A stretch of 64,000 nucleotides of DNA from Pilimelia anulata. Its GTDB lineage: Bacteria > Actinomycetota > Actinomycetes > Mycobacteriales > Micromonosporaceae. Positions 1 through 8,586 of this stretch are shown here, in pieces. The notes beneath the pieces are model-generated. The model was not told where the DNA came from and ran no database searches. It saw only the letters and a program-made list of their open reading frames with translations. Where the stretch lies: contig NZ_BMQB01000009.1 in the NCBI RefSeq assembly GCF_014647895.1, positions 176,052-240,051 of the forward strand. The letters are read 5' to 3'. The position numbers and the translations under genes are program-made. Every line of letters begins with the position of its first letter. Position 1 is the first letter of the stretch.

Positions 1-279
1 ATCGTCCCGCGCGCGCTGCCGGGGCCGCCCCGGTTCTGGACGTACGCCAGCGGGGTGGCCGAGCTGGCGGTGGCCGCGGCGCTCGCCCACCCCCGCTGGC
101 GGCGGGTCGGCGGGGCGGCCGCCGCCGTACTGTTCGTCGCCGTCTTCCCGGCGAACCTGCGGATGGCCCGCGACTGGCGGCACCGCCCCGCCCCGTGGTC
201 GACCCTGGCCTACGCGCGGCTCCCGGTGCAGGCCCCACTGGTCTGGTGGGCCTGGCGGGTGGCCACCCGACGGGCCTGA
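1..279 (+). CDS. DoxX-like membrane protein, 3' end only
   Basis: The reading frame is open from the first base of the window, so the start lies outside. The visible 92 residues contain two hydrophobic stretches (ELAVAAALAHP and VGGAAAAVLFVAVFPANLRM) and end in RLPVQAPLVWWAWRVATRRA. The order FPANLRMA, RLPVQ, LVWWAW is typical of the C-terminal half of small DoxX-family four-helix membrane proteins of actinobacteria. Their function is usually unknown. It ends 7 bp before the end of the opposing small ORF. Family assignment is from memory of the motif pattern. Confidence 0.6.
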   Translation: MVPRALPGPPRFWTYASGVAELAVAAALAHPRWRRVGGAAAAVLFVAVFPANLRMARDWRHRPAPWSTLAYARLPVQAPLVWWAWRVATRRA

Positions 280-286
280 CCGCGCG

Positions 287-430
287 TCAGGTCCAGGAGA
301 CGCCCCGGGCGACGGGTGCGGCCGCGGGCGCCGGGTCGCCGCCCGGCGCCGGCTGTCCGGCGAGGACCGCTCCGACGACCGCCACGGCCACCGCCAGCGC
401 CACTCGGGATACGCGCTGTGCCAGCTTCAT
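287..430 (-). CDS. Small exported or membrane peptide, unknown function
   Basis: A 47-residue ORF starts with ATG preceded at about 6 bases by a purine-rich GGGAGAG ribosome site. The N terminus MKLAQRVSRVALAVAVAVVGAVLAG is a basic stretch followed by a hydrophobic core, so it is a signal peptide or single membrane anchor, followed by a Pro/Ala-rich tail ending in VARGVSWT. It lies 92 bp downstream of peptide deformylase on the same strand and converges with the DoxX-like gene. No family is recognised. The good ribosome site and signal-like N terminus favour a real gene, but it is very short. Confidence 0.45.
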   Translation of the reverse strand: MKLAQRVSRVALAVAVAVVGAVLAGQPAPGGDPAPAAAPVARGVSWT

Positions 431-522
431 GTCCACTCTCCCTCTTCCGCACCCGGCGCCGGTGCTCCGGCGCCCACCGGTACCAACGAGCGCCGCCCGC
501 CGCCGCACCGGCGTCCGGAGCA

Positions 523-1101
523 CTACCCACCGGCCGGGTCGCCGGCGGCCGGGGCGTCGGCGGCCGGGGCGTCGGCGGCCGGCACGGCCAGGCCCGCCTC
601 GCGCAGCAGGGCGGCGCGCCGGTCGGCCGGGAGGCGGTCGACGTACAGGGTGCCGTCGAGGTGGTCGGTCTCGTGCTGGAGGCAGCGGGCGAAGTACCCG
701 CTGCCGGTGACCGTGATCGGCGCGCCGTGCAGGTCGAACCCGGTGACCGTGGCCACCGCGGCCCGCGGCAGCTCGGCCCGCGGCCCGGGTACGGACAGGC
801 AGCCCTCCGCGCCGCTGTCGACCTCGACGCCCGGCGGCGGCGCGGCCAGGACCGGGTTCACGACGTGGCCCACCTGGCGGACGCCGTCGGCGTCCGGGCA
901 GTCGTGGACGAAGACCCGCAGGTCGACGCCGATCTGGTTCGCGGCGAGGCCGACGCCGTGGACGGCGTACATCGAGGCGAACATGTCGTCGATGAGCGCG
1001 GCCAGGTCGGCGTCGAACCGGGTGACGTCGGCGCACCGGCGGTGCAGCACGGGGTTGCCGTAGTACGTGATCTGCCGGGCGCTGCCCGCCGTGGAGGTCA
1101 T
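523..1101 (-). CDS. def: Peptide deformylase
   Basis: This 192-residue protein removes the N-formyl group from nascent proteins in the cytoplasm. All three family motifs are visible: GVGLAANQIG near residue 50, EGCLSVPG near residue 98 (the metal-binding Cys) and QHETDHLDG near residue 142 (two metal-binding His and the catalytic Glu). Length matches the family. The C terminus carries a short AADAPAADAPAAG repeat that is not part of the enzyme fold and is probably disordered. It seems to be a stand-alone gene without the usual fmt partner beside it, so it may be a second copy in the genome. Confidence 0.93.
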   Translation of the reverse strand: MTSTAGSARQITYYGNPVLHRRCADVTRFDADLAALIDDMFASMYAVHGVGLAANQIGVDLRVFVHDCPDADGVRQVGHVVNPVLAAPPPGVEVDSGAEGCLSVPGPRAELPRAAVATVTGFDLHGAPITVTGSGYFARCLQHETDHLDGTLYVDRLPADRRAALLREAGLAVPAADAPAADAPAAGDPAGG

Positions 1102-1263
1102 GCCGCCATCGTAGGCAGCCGACGATCACCGCCGGACCGCGCGGCGGCGGCGCCGGCCGTTCACAGCAGTTCGCCGAATGCGAGTGAAAAACGTCGATGG
1201 CGGGTAGCGGCGTGGTGAAGGGACGGCCGCCCCGGTCGTCCCCCGCCGATCACAGGAGTCCAC

Positions 1264-1665
1264 ATGGCACCCCGACTGCGCCACACCCTGCTGGCCGCCA
1301 CCACCTGCGCGACCGTCGTCGCCGCCGGGGCGGCACCCGCCGCCGCGGCCGACGCCCGGGCGGTGCCCTGCGTGCAGAAGATGGCCGTGGTGAACAACGC
1401 AGGATTCGTGCTCGGATTCACACCCACCACCCGCGACGGCGCGCAGACGCCGCCGTCGGACCAGTACCCGATCAACCAGTACCGGAGCCTGGACCTGACC
1501 CTGGCCAACCTGCCGGCCAACACCGAGATCCGGCCGGTCGTCTCGGCGGTCGGCGGGGACACCGTCCCCGGCAACGTCTACGTCAGCTTCTGCGCCAACG
1601 GCCAGACCGCCACCTACACCGTCACCGGTACCACGCTCGACTACACGGTCACGCTGATCGGCTGA
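1264..1665 (+). CDS. Small secreted protein of unknown function
   Basis: The 133-residue product has an AGGAG ribosome site 5 bases before ATG and a clear signal peptide (MAPRLRHTLLAATTCATVVAAGAAPAAAA). The mature part of about 105 residues is rich in Thr, Asn and Val, contains two cysteines (VPCVQK and SFCANG) that could form one disulfide, and ends in TTLDYTVTLIG, suggesting a small beta-sandwich. No family is recognised. It converges with the phosphate transporter and shares a strong hairpin terminator with it. Confidence 0.7.
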   Translation: MAPRLRHTLLAATTCATVVAAGAAPAAAADARAVPCVQKMAVVNNAGFVLGFTPTTRDGAQTPPSDQYPINQYRSLDLTLANLPANTEIRPVVSAVGGDTVPGNVYVSFCANGQTATYTVTGTTLDYTVTLIG

Positions 1666-1671
1666 CCCGCC

Positions 1672-1715
1672 CCGGTGGCCGCGCCGCGCGGAGGTGCGTG
1701 CGGCGCGGCCACCGG
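1672..1715. terminator. Bidirectional hairpin terminator
   Basis: A perfect 16-bp inverted repeat (arms 1672-1687 and 1700-1715) with a 12-base loop sits between the stop codons of two converging genes (1665 and 1735). There is no T-tract, as is common for terminators in high-GC actinobacteria. Confidence 0.75.
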
Positions 1716-1734
1716 CGCACCCGATCCCGCTCCC

Positions 1735-2925
1735 CTACCGGCTGCCGGCCGGGACCGGCCGGCGGGGCACCCCGGCCCGCTCGTCGTCGACGTCGGTGTG
1801 GTCGACGGGCGCGTGCCGCGAGTACAGCCACGCCGAGGCGGCGAACAGGAGCAGCAGGACCACGATGGTCAGCGCGCCGTCGATCCCGCCGACGATGTGC
1901 CCGATCCACCACGTACCGGCCCCGACGACGGCCGCGGCGGGCAGCGTGGCCAGCCAGCCGGCGACCACCCGCAGCGCCACCCGCCAGCGCACCCGGGCGC
2001 CGGGCCGGCCCACGCCGGATCCGAGGATGGACCCGGTGGCGACGTGGGTGCTGGACAGCGCGGGGCCGAGCGGTCCGGCGGCGAGGAGGACGGCCGGGGC
2101 GGCCGCCCCGGCCGCCAGGCCCTGCGGCGCCGAGATCCCCACCAGGCCCCGGCCGAGCGTGCGGATGATCCGCCAGCCGCCGAGGTGGGTGCCGAGCGCG
2201 AGGGTGAGCGCGCAGGCCGCGGTGACCCAGAACGGGGTCGGGCCCGGGTCGTGCCGGCCGCCGGTCGCGACCAGCGCGAGCGTGATGACGCCCGCCGTCC
2301 GCGGCGCGGCGTTCATGCCGTGCGCGAGCGAGGCCAGCGAGGCGCAGCCGATCTGCCCCCACCGGACGCCGTTCCCGGTGAACCGGGCGGTGCCCCGGAG
2401 CACCAGCCGGGTGCCGAGCGCGGCCAGCACGCCCGCGACCACCGGCGCCACGACCGCCGGCAGCACCACCCCGCCGACGGCGCCGGCCGGCCACGCGCCG
2501 TCCATGCCGGCCGTACCCGGGCCGGCCAGGGCGGCGCCGGCCAGGCCGCCCAGCAGGGCGTGCGACGAGCTGGACGGCAGGCCGCGCAGCCAGGTCAGCA
2601 GGTTCCAGACCATGCCGCCCACCAGGCCGGACAGCACGACCATCAGCAGCCCCGCGCCGCCGTCGGCGACCAGCTCGGGCCGCGGCGCGCCGTCCGGGCC
2701 CCGGATCGGGACGACGGCGTCGACAGCGGTCAGCGCCACCTCCGCCGACAGCAGCGCGCCGACGAGGTTGAGCAGGCCGGACAGCAGGACCGCGGCCCTC
2801 GGCCGCAGCGCGCCCGTGGCGATCGACGTCGCCATCGCGTTGCCGGTGTCGTGGAATCCGTTGGTGAGGCAGAAGCCCAGCGCCGCGAGCACCACCAGCA
2901 CGAGAATCGCCGTTTCGGCTGCCAT
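1735..2925 (-). CDS. Inorganic phosphate transporter, PiT family
   Basis: This is a 396-residue integral membrane protein that would import phosphate with a cation. The N-terminal signature GFHDTGNAMAT and the internal counterpart (SLAHGMNAAPRTAGVI) are the two inverted PiT repeats. A SSSSHALLGG motif and about 10 hydrophobic helices follow. The second SSTHV motif (LSSTHVATGSILG) is also present. I placed the start at the ATG giving MAAETAILVLVV, because the reading frame further upstream is Arg/Pro-rich and unlike a membrane protein. No PhoU-like partner is adjacent. Confidence 0.85.
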   Translation of the reverse strand: MAAETAILVLVVLAALGFCLTNGFHDTGNAMATSIATGALRPRAAVLLSGLLNLVGALLSAEVALTAVDAVVPIRGPDGAPRPELVADGGAGLLMVVLSGLVGGMVWNLLTWLRGLPSSSSHALLGGLAGAALAGPGTAGMDGAWPAGAVGGVVLPAVVAPVVAGVLAALGTRLVLRGTARFTGNGVRWGQIGCASLASLAHGMNAAPRTAGVITLALVATGGRHDPGPTPFWVTAACALTLALGTHLGGWRIIRTLGRGLVGISAPQGLAAGAAAPAVLLAAGPLGPALSSTHVATGSILGSGVGRPGARVRWRVALRVVAGWLATLPAAAVVGAGTWWIGHIVGGIDGALTIVVLLLLFAASAWLYSRHAPVDHTDVDDERAGVPRRPVPAGSR

Positions 2926-3097
2926 GGCGTCGATCGTCGGCCACAGCGCGGCCGCGGGCAGTGGGTGCGCCGGATGTTCCCCCGGGTTTGGCCCCGACGT
3001 CGACCGATCGCCACCGCCGCGACCCCCGGCGGGCGGGGGCCGGCCAGCCGGGCGACACCGGGCCCGGCGGCGGCGGTGATCTCGGAGGCATAGGTCC

Positions 3098-3200
3098 CTC
3101 ATGCACAGGTGGCACTATTCATCCATACATGTCGATACAACAATACGTCGATGACTTCGCAAACGGGAACCTCGGCGACAGCGGCGATCCACCAGCACGG
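3098..3200 (+). repeat. Segment duplicated at 30678-30780 (copy 1)
   Basis: An ungapped alignment of 103 bases with 30678-30780 gives about 78 identities. It begins with CTCATGC-CAGGTGGCACTA and covers the upstream region plus the first 16 codons of the small HTH gene at 3151. Both copies lie just in front of biosynthetic or export genes. Confidence 0.75.
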
Positions 3201-3405
3201 GCTACGGCCGGGACGGCCGCCGAAGCCGGTGTCGGCCGGCGCGCGGCGCGCCGGCCAGCTCCGCCGGGAGGGGCGCTCGCTGGCCGAGATCATGCACGTG
3301 CTCAACCGGGAGCGGGTCCCGACGCCGTCGGGGCGCGAGAAGTGGACCAGGAGCAGCGTCCAGCACGCCCTGATCCGGCTGCGCAGCGACACGTCGGCGC
3401 CGTAG
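3151..3405 (+). CDS. Small HTH protein resembling a serine-recombinase accessory domain
   Basis: The 84-residue product MTSQTGTSATAA... contains RRAGQLRREGRSLAEIMHVLNRERVPTPSG followed by KWTRSSVQHALIRL. This matches the helix-turn-helix part of the Recombinase domain of large serine recombinases (pattern: region of LS..EIA..LN..G.PTP.G..W..s.V..iL). There is no catalytic resolvase domain, so it is a stand-alone DNA-binding protein or a remnant. I chose ATG 3151 because the first 16 codons are conserved as protein in the duplicated copy at 30731 (10 of 16 residues identical). No clear ribosome site is visible. It precedes the five-gene operon and could be its regulator. Confidence 0.55.
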   Translation: MTSQTGTSATAAIHQHGLRPGRPPKPVSAGARRAGQLRREGRSLAEIMHVLNRERVPTPSGREKWTRSSVQHALIRLRSDTSAP

Positions 3406-3529
3406 TGCGTCGCCGTGCTCGACATCGACATGGTTCACCTTGCCATGATCAACGGCTGCACCGAACGAATCCCGGGCGCGCCGCCCCGATCTGGCAAGAC
3501 GCGGCCGGGTGTCCACATCGCACCCGCAC

Positions 3530-3559
3530 TTGCCGACAATTTTTCCATACAGCTAGGAA
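3530..3559 (+). promoter_or_regulatory. Promoter-like element shared with the NRPS operon
   Basis: TTGCCG, an 18-base spacer and TAGGAA resemble a housekeeping actinobacterial promoter, 33 bases before the start codon of the decarboxylase gene. The spacer core AATTTTTCCATACAGCTAGG is nearly repeated at 34364-34382 in front of the NRPS gene, with a one-base gap. The stretch is AT-rich compared with its surroundings. Confidence 0.55.
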
Positions 3560-3591
3560 GAAAAAGGAATCGCCAACCCGTGGAGGTATCG

Positions 3592-5022
3592 ATGCAGGAC
3601 CGAGGTGTGACAATGGCCCGACCGGCCCGGTACTCCCGCGGTCCCTCGGCGTCGTTCCGGATGGCGACATCGGCGCCCTTTGCACTCCCGGCGCTTCGCC
3701 ACCCCGCGGTGGCCGCGCTGCTGGACCACGAACGCGCTCTGCTGGCGAGCCTGCTGGACGGGCTGGGGTCGCCGCTGCACGTGGTACTGCCGGGGATATT
3801 CGAGGAGAACGTCGCCGCGCTGCGGGCGACGCTGCTGGACGTGGGCGCCGCCGCCGACATCCTGTTCGCCAAGAAGGCGAACAAGGCCGGCTGCTTCGCG
3901 GAATCGGCCGCCCGGCTCGGCGTCGGCATCGACGTGGCCAGCGCTCCCGAACTGGTGAAAGCCCTGGCCGGCGGCGTACCCGGCGAGCGCATCGGGGTCT
4001 CCGGGCCGGAGAAGGACGACGCGCTGCACGCCCTGGCCGTCCGGCACGGCTGCCTGGTCGCCGTGGACTCCCTCGGCGAGCTGCGCCGGCTGGCGGACAC
4101 CGCGGCGCGGGCCCGCACCCCGGTCCGGGTGCTGCTGCGGGCCCGGGTCGACAGCCAGCCCCGGAGCCGGTTCGGCATGGCCGCACCGGAGCGCCGGGCC
4201 GCCGCGGCCCGGTGTACGGAACTCGCCGAATTCGTCCGGCTGTGCGGATTCTCGGTCCATCTCGCGGGATATTCCCCGGCCGAACGCGCACTGGCGGCGA
4301 ATGAGCTGATCGACCACTGTGTCGAGGCCAGACTATGCGGTTCGCCGTCCGCCGGGATTGTCAACATCGGGGGCGGGCTACCGGTGCGCTATGTCGATCC
4401 GCGACTGTGGGCCGAGTTCCTCCGGCGCAACGAGCCCGGGCATTATCACGCGAATCGACAATTCGCCGACTTCTACCCGTACGGCGGCCAGCTCGCGAAC
4501 GACGCGCTGCGCGCCATCATGACCCACCCGGTGAACGGGCGGGAGAGCCTGGCGGCGCGGGCGGCCCGCGCCGGCATCAGGTTCGTCGTCGAGCCCGGCC
4601 GCGCGGTGCTGGACCAGGCGGGCTTCACCGTCTTCCGCGTCCAGGGAGTGGACGACCGGCGGGACGCCGACGGCTACGCCATCGTCACCGTGGCGGGCAG
4701 CAGCTTCAGCCTGTCCGAGCAGTGGTTCAACAGCGACTACCTCCCCGATCCGGTGCTGCTGGCGGCCCACCCCGCCGCGGACGAGGTGTTCCCCGCCTGC
4801 GTCGCGGGCTCGACCTGCCTGGAGAACGACCTGGTGACCTGGCGGAAGGTCGGCTTCCCCCGGCCGGTGCGCCGCGGCGACCACCTCGTCTACCTCAACA
4901 CCGCCGGCTACCAGATGGACTCCAACGAATCGCCGTTTCACGACGCCCCGCTGCCGCTCAAGGTCGTCCTGCGCCCCGGTGCCGGCGGGGGTCCGCCGCG
5001 CTGGCGGCTGGACCGGGTCTGA
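3592..5022 (+). CDS. PLP-dependent fold-type-III decarboxylase (Y4yA/SbnH-like)
   Basis: The 476-residue product belongs to the DAP/ornithine decarboxylase-alanine racemase fold. The PLP lysine is in ILFAKKANKAG, the phosphate-binding glycines in NIGGGLPV, EPGRAV follows, and the active-site cysteine region of the second domain is AGSTCLENDLV. Such enzymes decarboxylate amino acids or amino-acid conjugates; SbnH of staphyloferrin B is one example. It is the first gene of a five-gene operon whose other members resemble SbnB and SbnA, which favours a secondary-metabolite substrate over lysine synthesis. ATG 3592 has GGAGG five bases upstream. The exact substrate cannot be read from the sequence. 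Confidence 0.75.
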   Translation: MQDRGVTMARPARYSRGPSASFRMATSAPFALPALRHPAVAALLDHERALLASLLDGLGSPLHVVLPGIFEENVAALRATLLDVGAAADILFAKKANKAGCFAESAARLGVGIDVASAPELVKALAGGVPGERIGVSGPEKDDALHALAVRHGCLVAVDSLGELRRLADTAARARTPVRVLLRARVDSQPRSRFGMAAPERRAAAARCTELAEFVRLCGFSVHLAGYSPAERALAANELIDHCVEARLCGSPSAGIVNIGGGLPVRYVDPRLWAEFLRRNEPGHYHANRQFADFYPYGGQLANDALRAIMTHPVNGRESLAARAARAGIRFVVEPGRAVLDQAGFTVFRVQGVDDRRDADGYAIVTVAGSSFSLSEQWFNSDYLPDPVLLAAHPAADEVFPACVAGSTCLENDLVTWRKVGFPRPVRRGDHLVYLNTAGYQMDSNESPFHDAPLPLKVVLRPGAGGGPPRWRLDRV

Positions 5023-5048
5023 CCCCACCCCCCGATGAAGGAGATCCG

Positions 5049-6032
5049 ATGGTGCTACCGCGCTACGCCCCGCCCGGAGAGCTGTGGCTGCTCCCCCAGT
5101 CCCACCTGGCGGGCCTCGACCTCGACTACCCGCAGGTGATCAAGGTCGTCGCGGGGGCCTACCGGGCGCTGCGCGAGGCCGGCTCGGACAACCCGGTCAA
5201 GACGATCGTCGAGCCCCCGGACCACCACTCGCTGAGCTACTCGATGGTGGCCCGCGACGCCGGCAGCGACACCGTCTGCTTCAAGGCGGTGTACGAGTTC
5301 GACCCGCAGCGCAGCCGGGACAGCTATCGGTTCCACTCGTTCGTCTTCCTCTGCGACGACAGCACCGGCGCGCCGATCGCGCTGATGGACGTGGTCGAGC
5401 TGGGCCCGCTGCGCTCGTCGGCCACCACCGCGCTGTTCGCCCGCGCGGCCTGCCCGGACGCCCGGACCGCCCTGGTGGTGGGCACCGGCGTACAGGGGCG
5501 GATGGCGCTGCCGATGCTGCTCGCGGCGCTGCCGGACCTCGACCGGCTGATGGTGTTCGGCACGTACGCCGACGGGCTGCGCGCGGTGCGGGACAGCGTC
5601 GCCGGCATCGACGTGGAGATCGTCGAGGACGTCCGGGCGGCGGCCGGCGCGGCGGACATCGTGATCGGCGCGGCCGGCCTGTCGGTCAAGGAGGAGGTAC
5701 GGCGCGCGTCGATGAAGCCGGGCGCCGTCGCCGTCCTGCTCGGCTACGGCGTGCACGCGGACGTGTGCCACGGCGCCGACTACCGGATCGCCACCGACAC
5801 CGCCCAGATGTACGCCACCGGCGACGACCTGCGCGCCGCCGACGGCAGCCGGCCGGTGGTGGACGCCGAGCTGCCGGACATCCTGCTCGGCCGGGCGCCG
5901 GCCCGCCGCGACGAACGCGACGTGGTGTTCGCGTACAACAGCGGCATGGCGGTGACCGATGCCGCGCTCGGCCGCTACGTCGCCGACCTGGCGCTGGCCG
6001 AGGGCCGCGGGCACAGGGTCGCGTTCTGGTGA
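5049..6032 (+). CDS. SbnB-like / ornithine cyclodeaminase-mu-crystallin family dehydrogenase
   Basis: This 327-residue NAD(P)-dependent enzyme has a Rossmann GxGxxG in VVGTGVQGRMALP near residue 145 and the family lay-out of an N-terminal substrate domain (MDVVELGPLRSSATTAL, corresponding to the conserved LRTAA region) wrapped around it. Known members include ornithine cyclodeaminase and SbnB, which oxidatively splits N-(2-amino-2-carboxyethyl)-glutamate into 2,3-diaminopropionate and 2-oxoglutarate. A cysteine-synthase-like SbnA partner is encoded in the same operon, so an SbnB role is a reasonable inference. AAGGAG lies just before the ATG, 26 bp after the decarboxylase stop. The last codon overlaps the next gene (GTGA). 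Confidence 0.75.
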   Translation: MVLPRYAPPGELWLLPQSHLAGLDLDYPQVIKVVAGAYRALREAGSDNPVKTIVEPPDHHSLSYSMVARDAGSDTVCFKAVYEFDPQRSRDSYRFHSFVFLCDDSTGAPIALMDVVELGPLRSSATTALFARAACPDARTALVVGTGVQGRMALPMLLAALPDLDRLMVFGTYADGLRAVRDSVAGIDVEIVEDVRAAAGAADIVIGAAGLSVKEEVRRASMKPGAVAVLLGYGVHADVCHGADYRIATDTAQMYATGDDLRAADGSRPVVDAELPDILLGRAPARRDERDVVFAYNSGMAVTDAALGRYVADLALAEGRGHRVAFW

Positions 6033-7447
6033 GCGCGCCCCCCGCCGAGCGGGCGGCGGCCGGCCGGTGGACCGCGCAGTCGCGCGCGCTGCTCGGGCTC
6101 GCGCTCCCGCTCATCCTGACCAACTTCGCCCACGTCGCGCTGACCACCGTCGACATCGTGATGCTCGGCCGGCTCGGCGCGCTGGAGATCGCCGCCGCCG
6201 GCCTGGCCATCGCGCTGTTCAACCAGTTGCGGACCACCGGCACCGGCCTGCTGACCGGCGTCGGCAACCTGGTCGCCGAGGCCCGGGTGCGCGGGGACCA
6301 CGCCCGGATCCGCGAACTGACGTTCGCCGGGTTCTTCTGGGCGACCGTCGGCGGCGCGGTGTTCTGCGCGGCCCTGCTGGCGGTCGGGCCGCTGCTCGTC
6401 CGGCTGGGCCAGGACCGGACGGTGGTCGCCCGGGCCGGCGAGTTCCTGCTGGTCCTGGCGCCGGGGATGCTGCCGTGCCTGTGGTTCCAGAACCTGCGGC
6501 ATGTCACCACCGGCCTGAGGAAACCGGGACCACTGCTGGCCATCACGGTCGCGTCGGTCGTTCTCACCATCGGGCTGAACCACGTGCTGATCCACGGCAA
6601 GCTCGGCCTGCCCGCGTTCGGCTTCGTCGGGGTCGCCATCGCCACCGTCGCGGTGTTCCTGCTGTCGTTCCTGGCGTTCGCCGCGGTGGTCCTGCGCGAC
6701 CGCACCGTCCGCCGGTACCTGCGCTGGTCCGGGCCGGGGCGCTGGTCGCGGGGGGCGGTCGGGTCGGTGTGGCGGCTGGGGCTGCCGATCGCGGGCACCT
6801 ACGCCTCGGAGGCCGGGTTCTTCAGCGTGCTGACGCTGCTGATCGGCACGCTCGGGGTCGGGGCGCTGGCCGCCCAGACCGTGCTCAACCAGATCGTCTA
6901 CATCGTCTTCATGATCTCCGCGGGCATCTCGCACGCGGCGTCCGTGCAGATCAGCGAGGTCAGCGGCCGGGCCGACTACGCCCGGGCCCGGCGGCTGGGG
7001 TTGCTGAGCCTGGCCTGGGGGGTGGTCGCGATGCTGGTCGTCGCGGTCCCGTACCTGGTGGTCCCGGAGTGGATCGTGTCGCTGTTCATCCCCGCCGCGC
7101 ACGCCGGGGACGCCACCGTCGTCGCCATCGCCGTCCCCGGGCTGCTGATCGCCGCCGGGATGCAGGTGTTCGACGCCGGCCAGAACATCGGCAACGGCAT
7201 CCTGCGCGGCGTCGGCGACACCGCCGGGCCGTTCCGGATCTCGCTGGTCGGGTACTGGCTCGTCGGCCTGCCGGCGGGCTACGCGCTCGGCGTGACCGCG
7301 GGCTGGGGCGTCCACGGCGTCTGGATCGGGCAGACCGTCGGGCTCGCCGCCACCGCCGCCATTCTCCTGTCCGCGTTCCTGCGCCGGGTCGATCGGCTGC
7401 GCGAGCCGACGTCCGGCCACCCTGCCCTGGAGGCGATGCCGTCATGA
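6029..7447 (+). CDS. MATE-family multidrug/metabolite exporter
   Basis: The 472-residue product has 12 hydrophobic helices in two halves, the size and pattern of MATE (DinF/NorM) efflux pumps, which export small molecules against Na+ or H+. Supporting stretches are LALPLILTNFAHVALTTVDIVMLGRLG at the N terminus and the equivalent LGLPIAGTYASEAGFFSVLTLLIG in the second half. The GTG start overlaps the preceding stop (GTGA) and its end overlaps the next start (ATGA), so it is translationally coupled within the amino-acid operon. It probably exports the product made by its neighbours. Confidence 0.85.
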   Translation: MSAPPAERAAAGRWTAQSRALLGLALPLILTNFAHVALTTVDIVMLGRLGALEIAAAGLAIALFNQLRTTGTGLLTGVGNLVAEARVRGDHARIRELTFAGFFWATVGGAVFCAALLAVGPLLVRLGQDRTVVARAGEFLLVLAPGMLPCLWFQNLRHVTTGLRKPGPLLAITVASVVLTIGLNHVLIHGKLGLPAFGFVGVAIATVAVFLLSFLAFAAVVLRDRTVRRYLRWSGPGRWSRGAVGSVWRLGLPIAGTYASEAGFFSVLTLLIGTLGVGALAAQTVLNQIVYIVFMISAGISHAASVQISEVSGRADYARARRLGLLSLAWGVVAMLVVAVPYLVVPEWIVSLFIPAAHAGDATVVAIAVPGLLIAAGMQVFDAGQNIGNGILRGVGDTAGPFRISLVGYWLVGLPAGYALGVTAGWGVHGVWIGQTVGLAATAAILLSAFLRRVDRLREPTSGHPALEAMPS

Positions 7448-8586
7448 CCGGAGTGCTCGAACCCGCCGCCGCCGCCGCGGCCCCGGTACGCCGGGAGGTG
7501 GCGGGCCTGCCCGCCTACGACCCCGGCGCCGACCCCGACGAGGTGGCGCACGCCAGCGGAGTCGCCCGGGTCATCAAGCTCTCCAACAACGAGAGCCCGT
7601 TCGGGGCCTCGCCGGCGGTCGCCGCCGCCGTGTCCCGGCACCTGGCCGACACCGCCCGGTACCCCGACCCCACCGGGAGGCGGCTCGTCGGCGCCATCGG
7701 GCGACTCCACGCGGTGCCGACCGAGCGCGTCGTACTCGGCAACGGCTCGGAGAACATCCTGGAGCTGTTGTGCCAGGCGGTACTCGACCCGGGCGACCTC
7801 GTGGTCACCCAGGCGCCCGGCTTCAGCCTGCACGAGATCTTCCCCCGGATGATGGGCGCCCGCGTCGAGAAAGTACCGGTCAGCCGGGGCTTCGGGTTCG
7901 ACGCCGCCGCGTGGCGGCGGGCACTGGCGGGCTCGCCGAAACTCGTGTTCCTCGCCAACCCGTGCAACCCCACCGGCGCGCTGCTCACCGGCGCGGAGCT
8001 GGCCCGGGTCATCGCCGGGACCCCGGAATCGGCGCTGCTGGTACTCGACGAGGCGTACCACGAATTCGCCCGGCCGAACCCCGACTACCCCGACGGGCTG
8101 ACGGTACTGCGCGGGGCGGACCGGCCGTGGATCGTCCTGCGCACCTTCTCCAAGGCCTACGGCCTCGCCGGCTTCCGGGTGGGGTACGGCGTCGCCTCCA
8201 CCCCCACCCTGATCCGCGCGCTCGACCGGGTGCGCACGCCCTACAACGTGAACCGGCTGGCCCAGGTCGCCGCCCTCGCCGCGCTCGGCGACCCGGCACA
8301 CCTGGCCGACGCCGTACGCCGGACCGGCATCGAGATCGCCAGGATCGCCGACCGGCTGCGCGGCGCGGGCCTGCGGGTGGCGCCGTCGGCGACCAACTTC
8401 CTGTTCGTCGACACCGGCCGCGACGCGCACCGGGTCACCCTGGACCTGCACCGCTCGGGAATCATCGTCAAGGCGTGGCGGGAGCCCGGCTACGAGAGCT
8501 TCATCCGGGCCTCGCTGTCGACGCCCGCGGAGAACGACGTCTTCGTCCGGCGGCTGCTCGACCTCTGCGGGAGGAGCGAATCGTGA
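7444..8586 (+). CDS. HisC-like class I/II aminotransferase
   Basis: This 380-residue PLP enzyme of the histidinol-phosphate aminotransferase/CobD family shows the substrate strap IKLSNNESPFG, YPDPTG, the GNGSENIL loop, NPCNPTGALL, VLDEAYHEF and the PLP lysine in RTFSKAYGLAGFRVGYG. The C-terminal domain has the expected FIRASLST arginine. It is embedded by 4-bp overlaps in the operon and not near other his genes, so a pathway-specific transamination (or CobD-like decarboxylation) is more likely than histidine synthesis. The substrate is unknown. Confidence 0.85.
   Translation: MTGVLEPAAAAAAPVRREVAGLPAYDPGADPDEVAHASGVARVIKLSNNESPFGASPAVAAAVSRHLADTARYPDPTGRRLVGAIGRLHAVPTERVVLGNGSENILELLCQAVLDPGDLVVTQAPGFSLHEIFPRMMGARVEKVPVSRGFGFDAAAWRRALAGSPKLVFLANPCNPTGALLTGAELARVIAGTPESALLVLDEAYHEFARPNPDYPDGLTVLRGADRPWIVLRTFSKAYGLAGFRVGYGVASTPTLIRALDRVRTPYNVNRLAQVAALAALGDPAHLADAVRRTGIEIARIADRLRGAGLRVAPSATNFLFVDTGRDAHRVTLDLHRSGIIVKAWREPGYESFIRASLSTPAENDVFVRRLLDLCGRSES

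Noticed and set aside
2961..4304. A 447-residue plus-strand ORF spanning the HTH gene and the decarboxylase start
   Set aside because: Overlaps better supported genes in another frame and is Arg/Pro/Gly-rich; in the duplicated segment, the frame of the 3151 gene is the one conserved.
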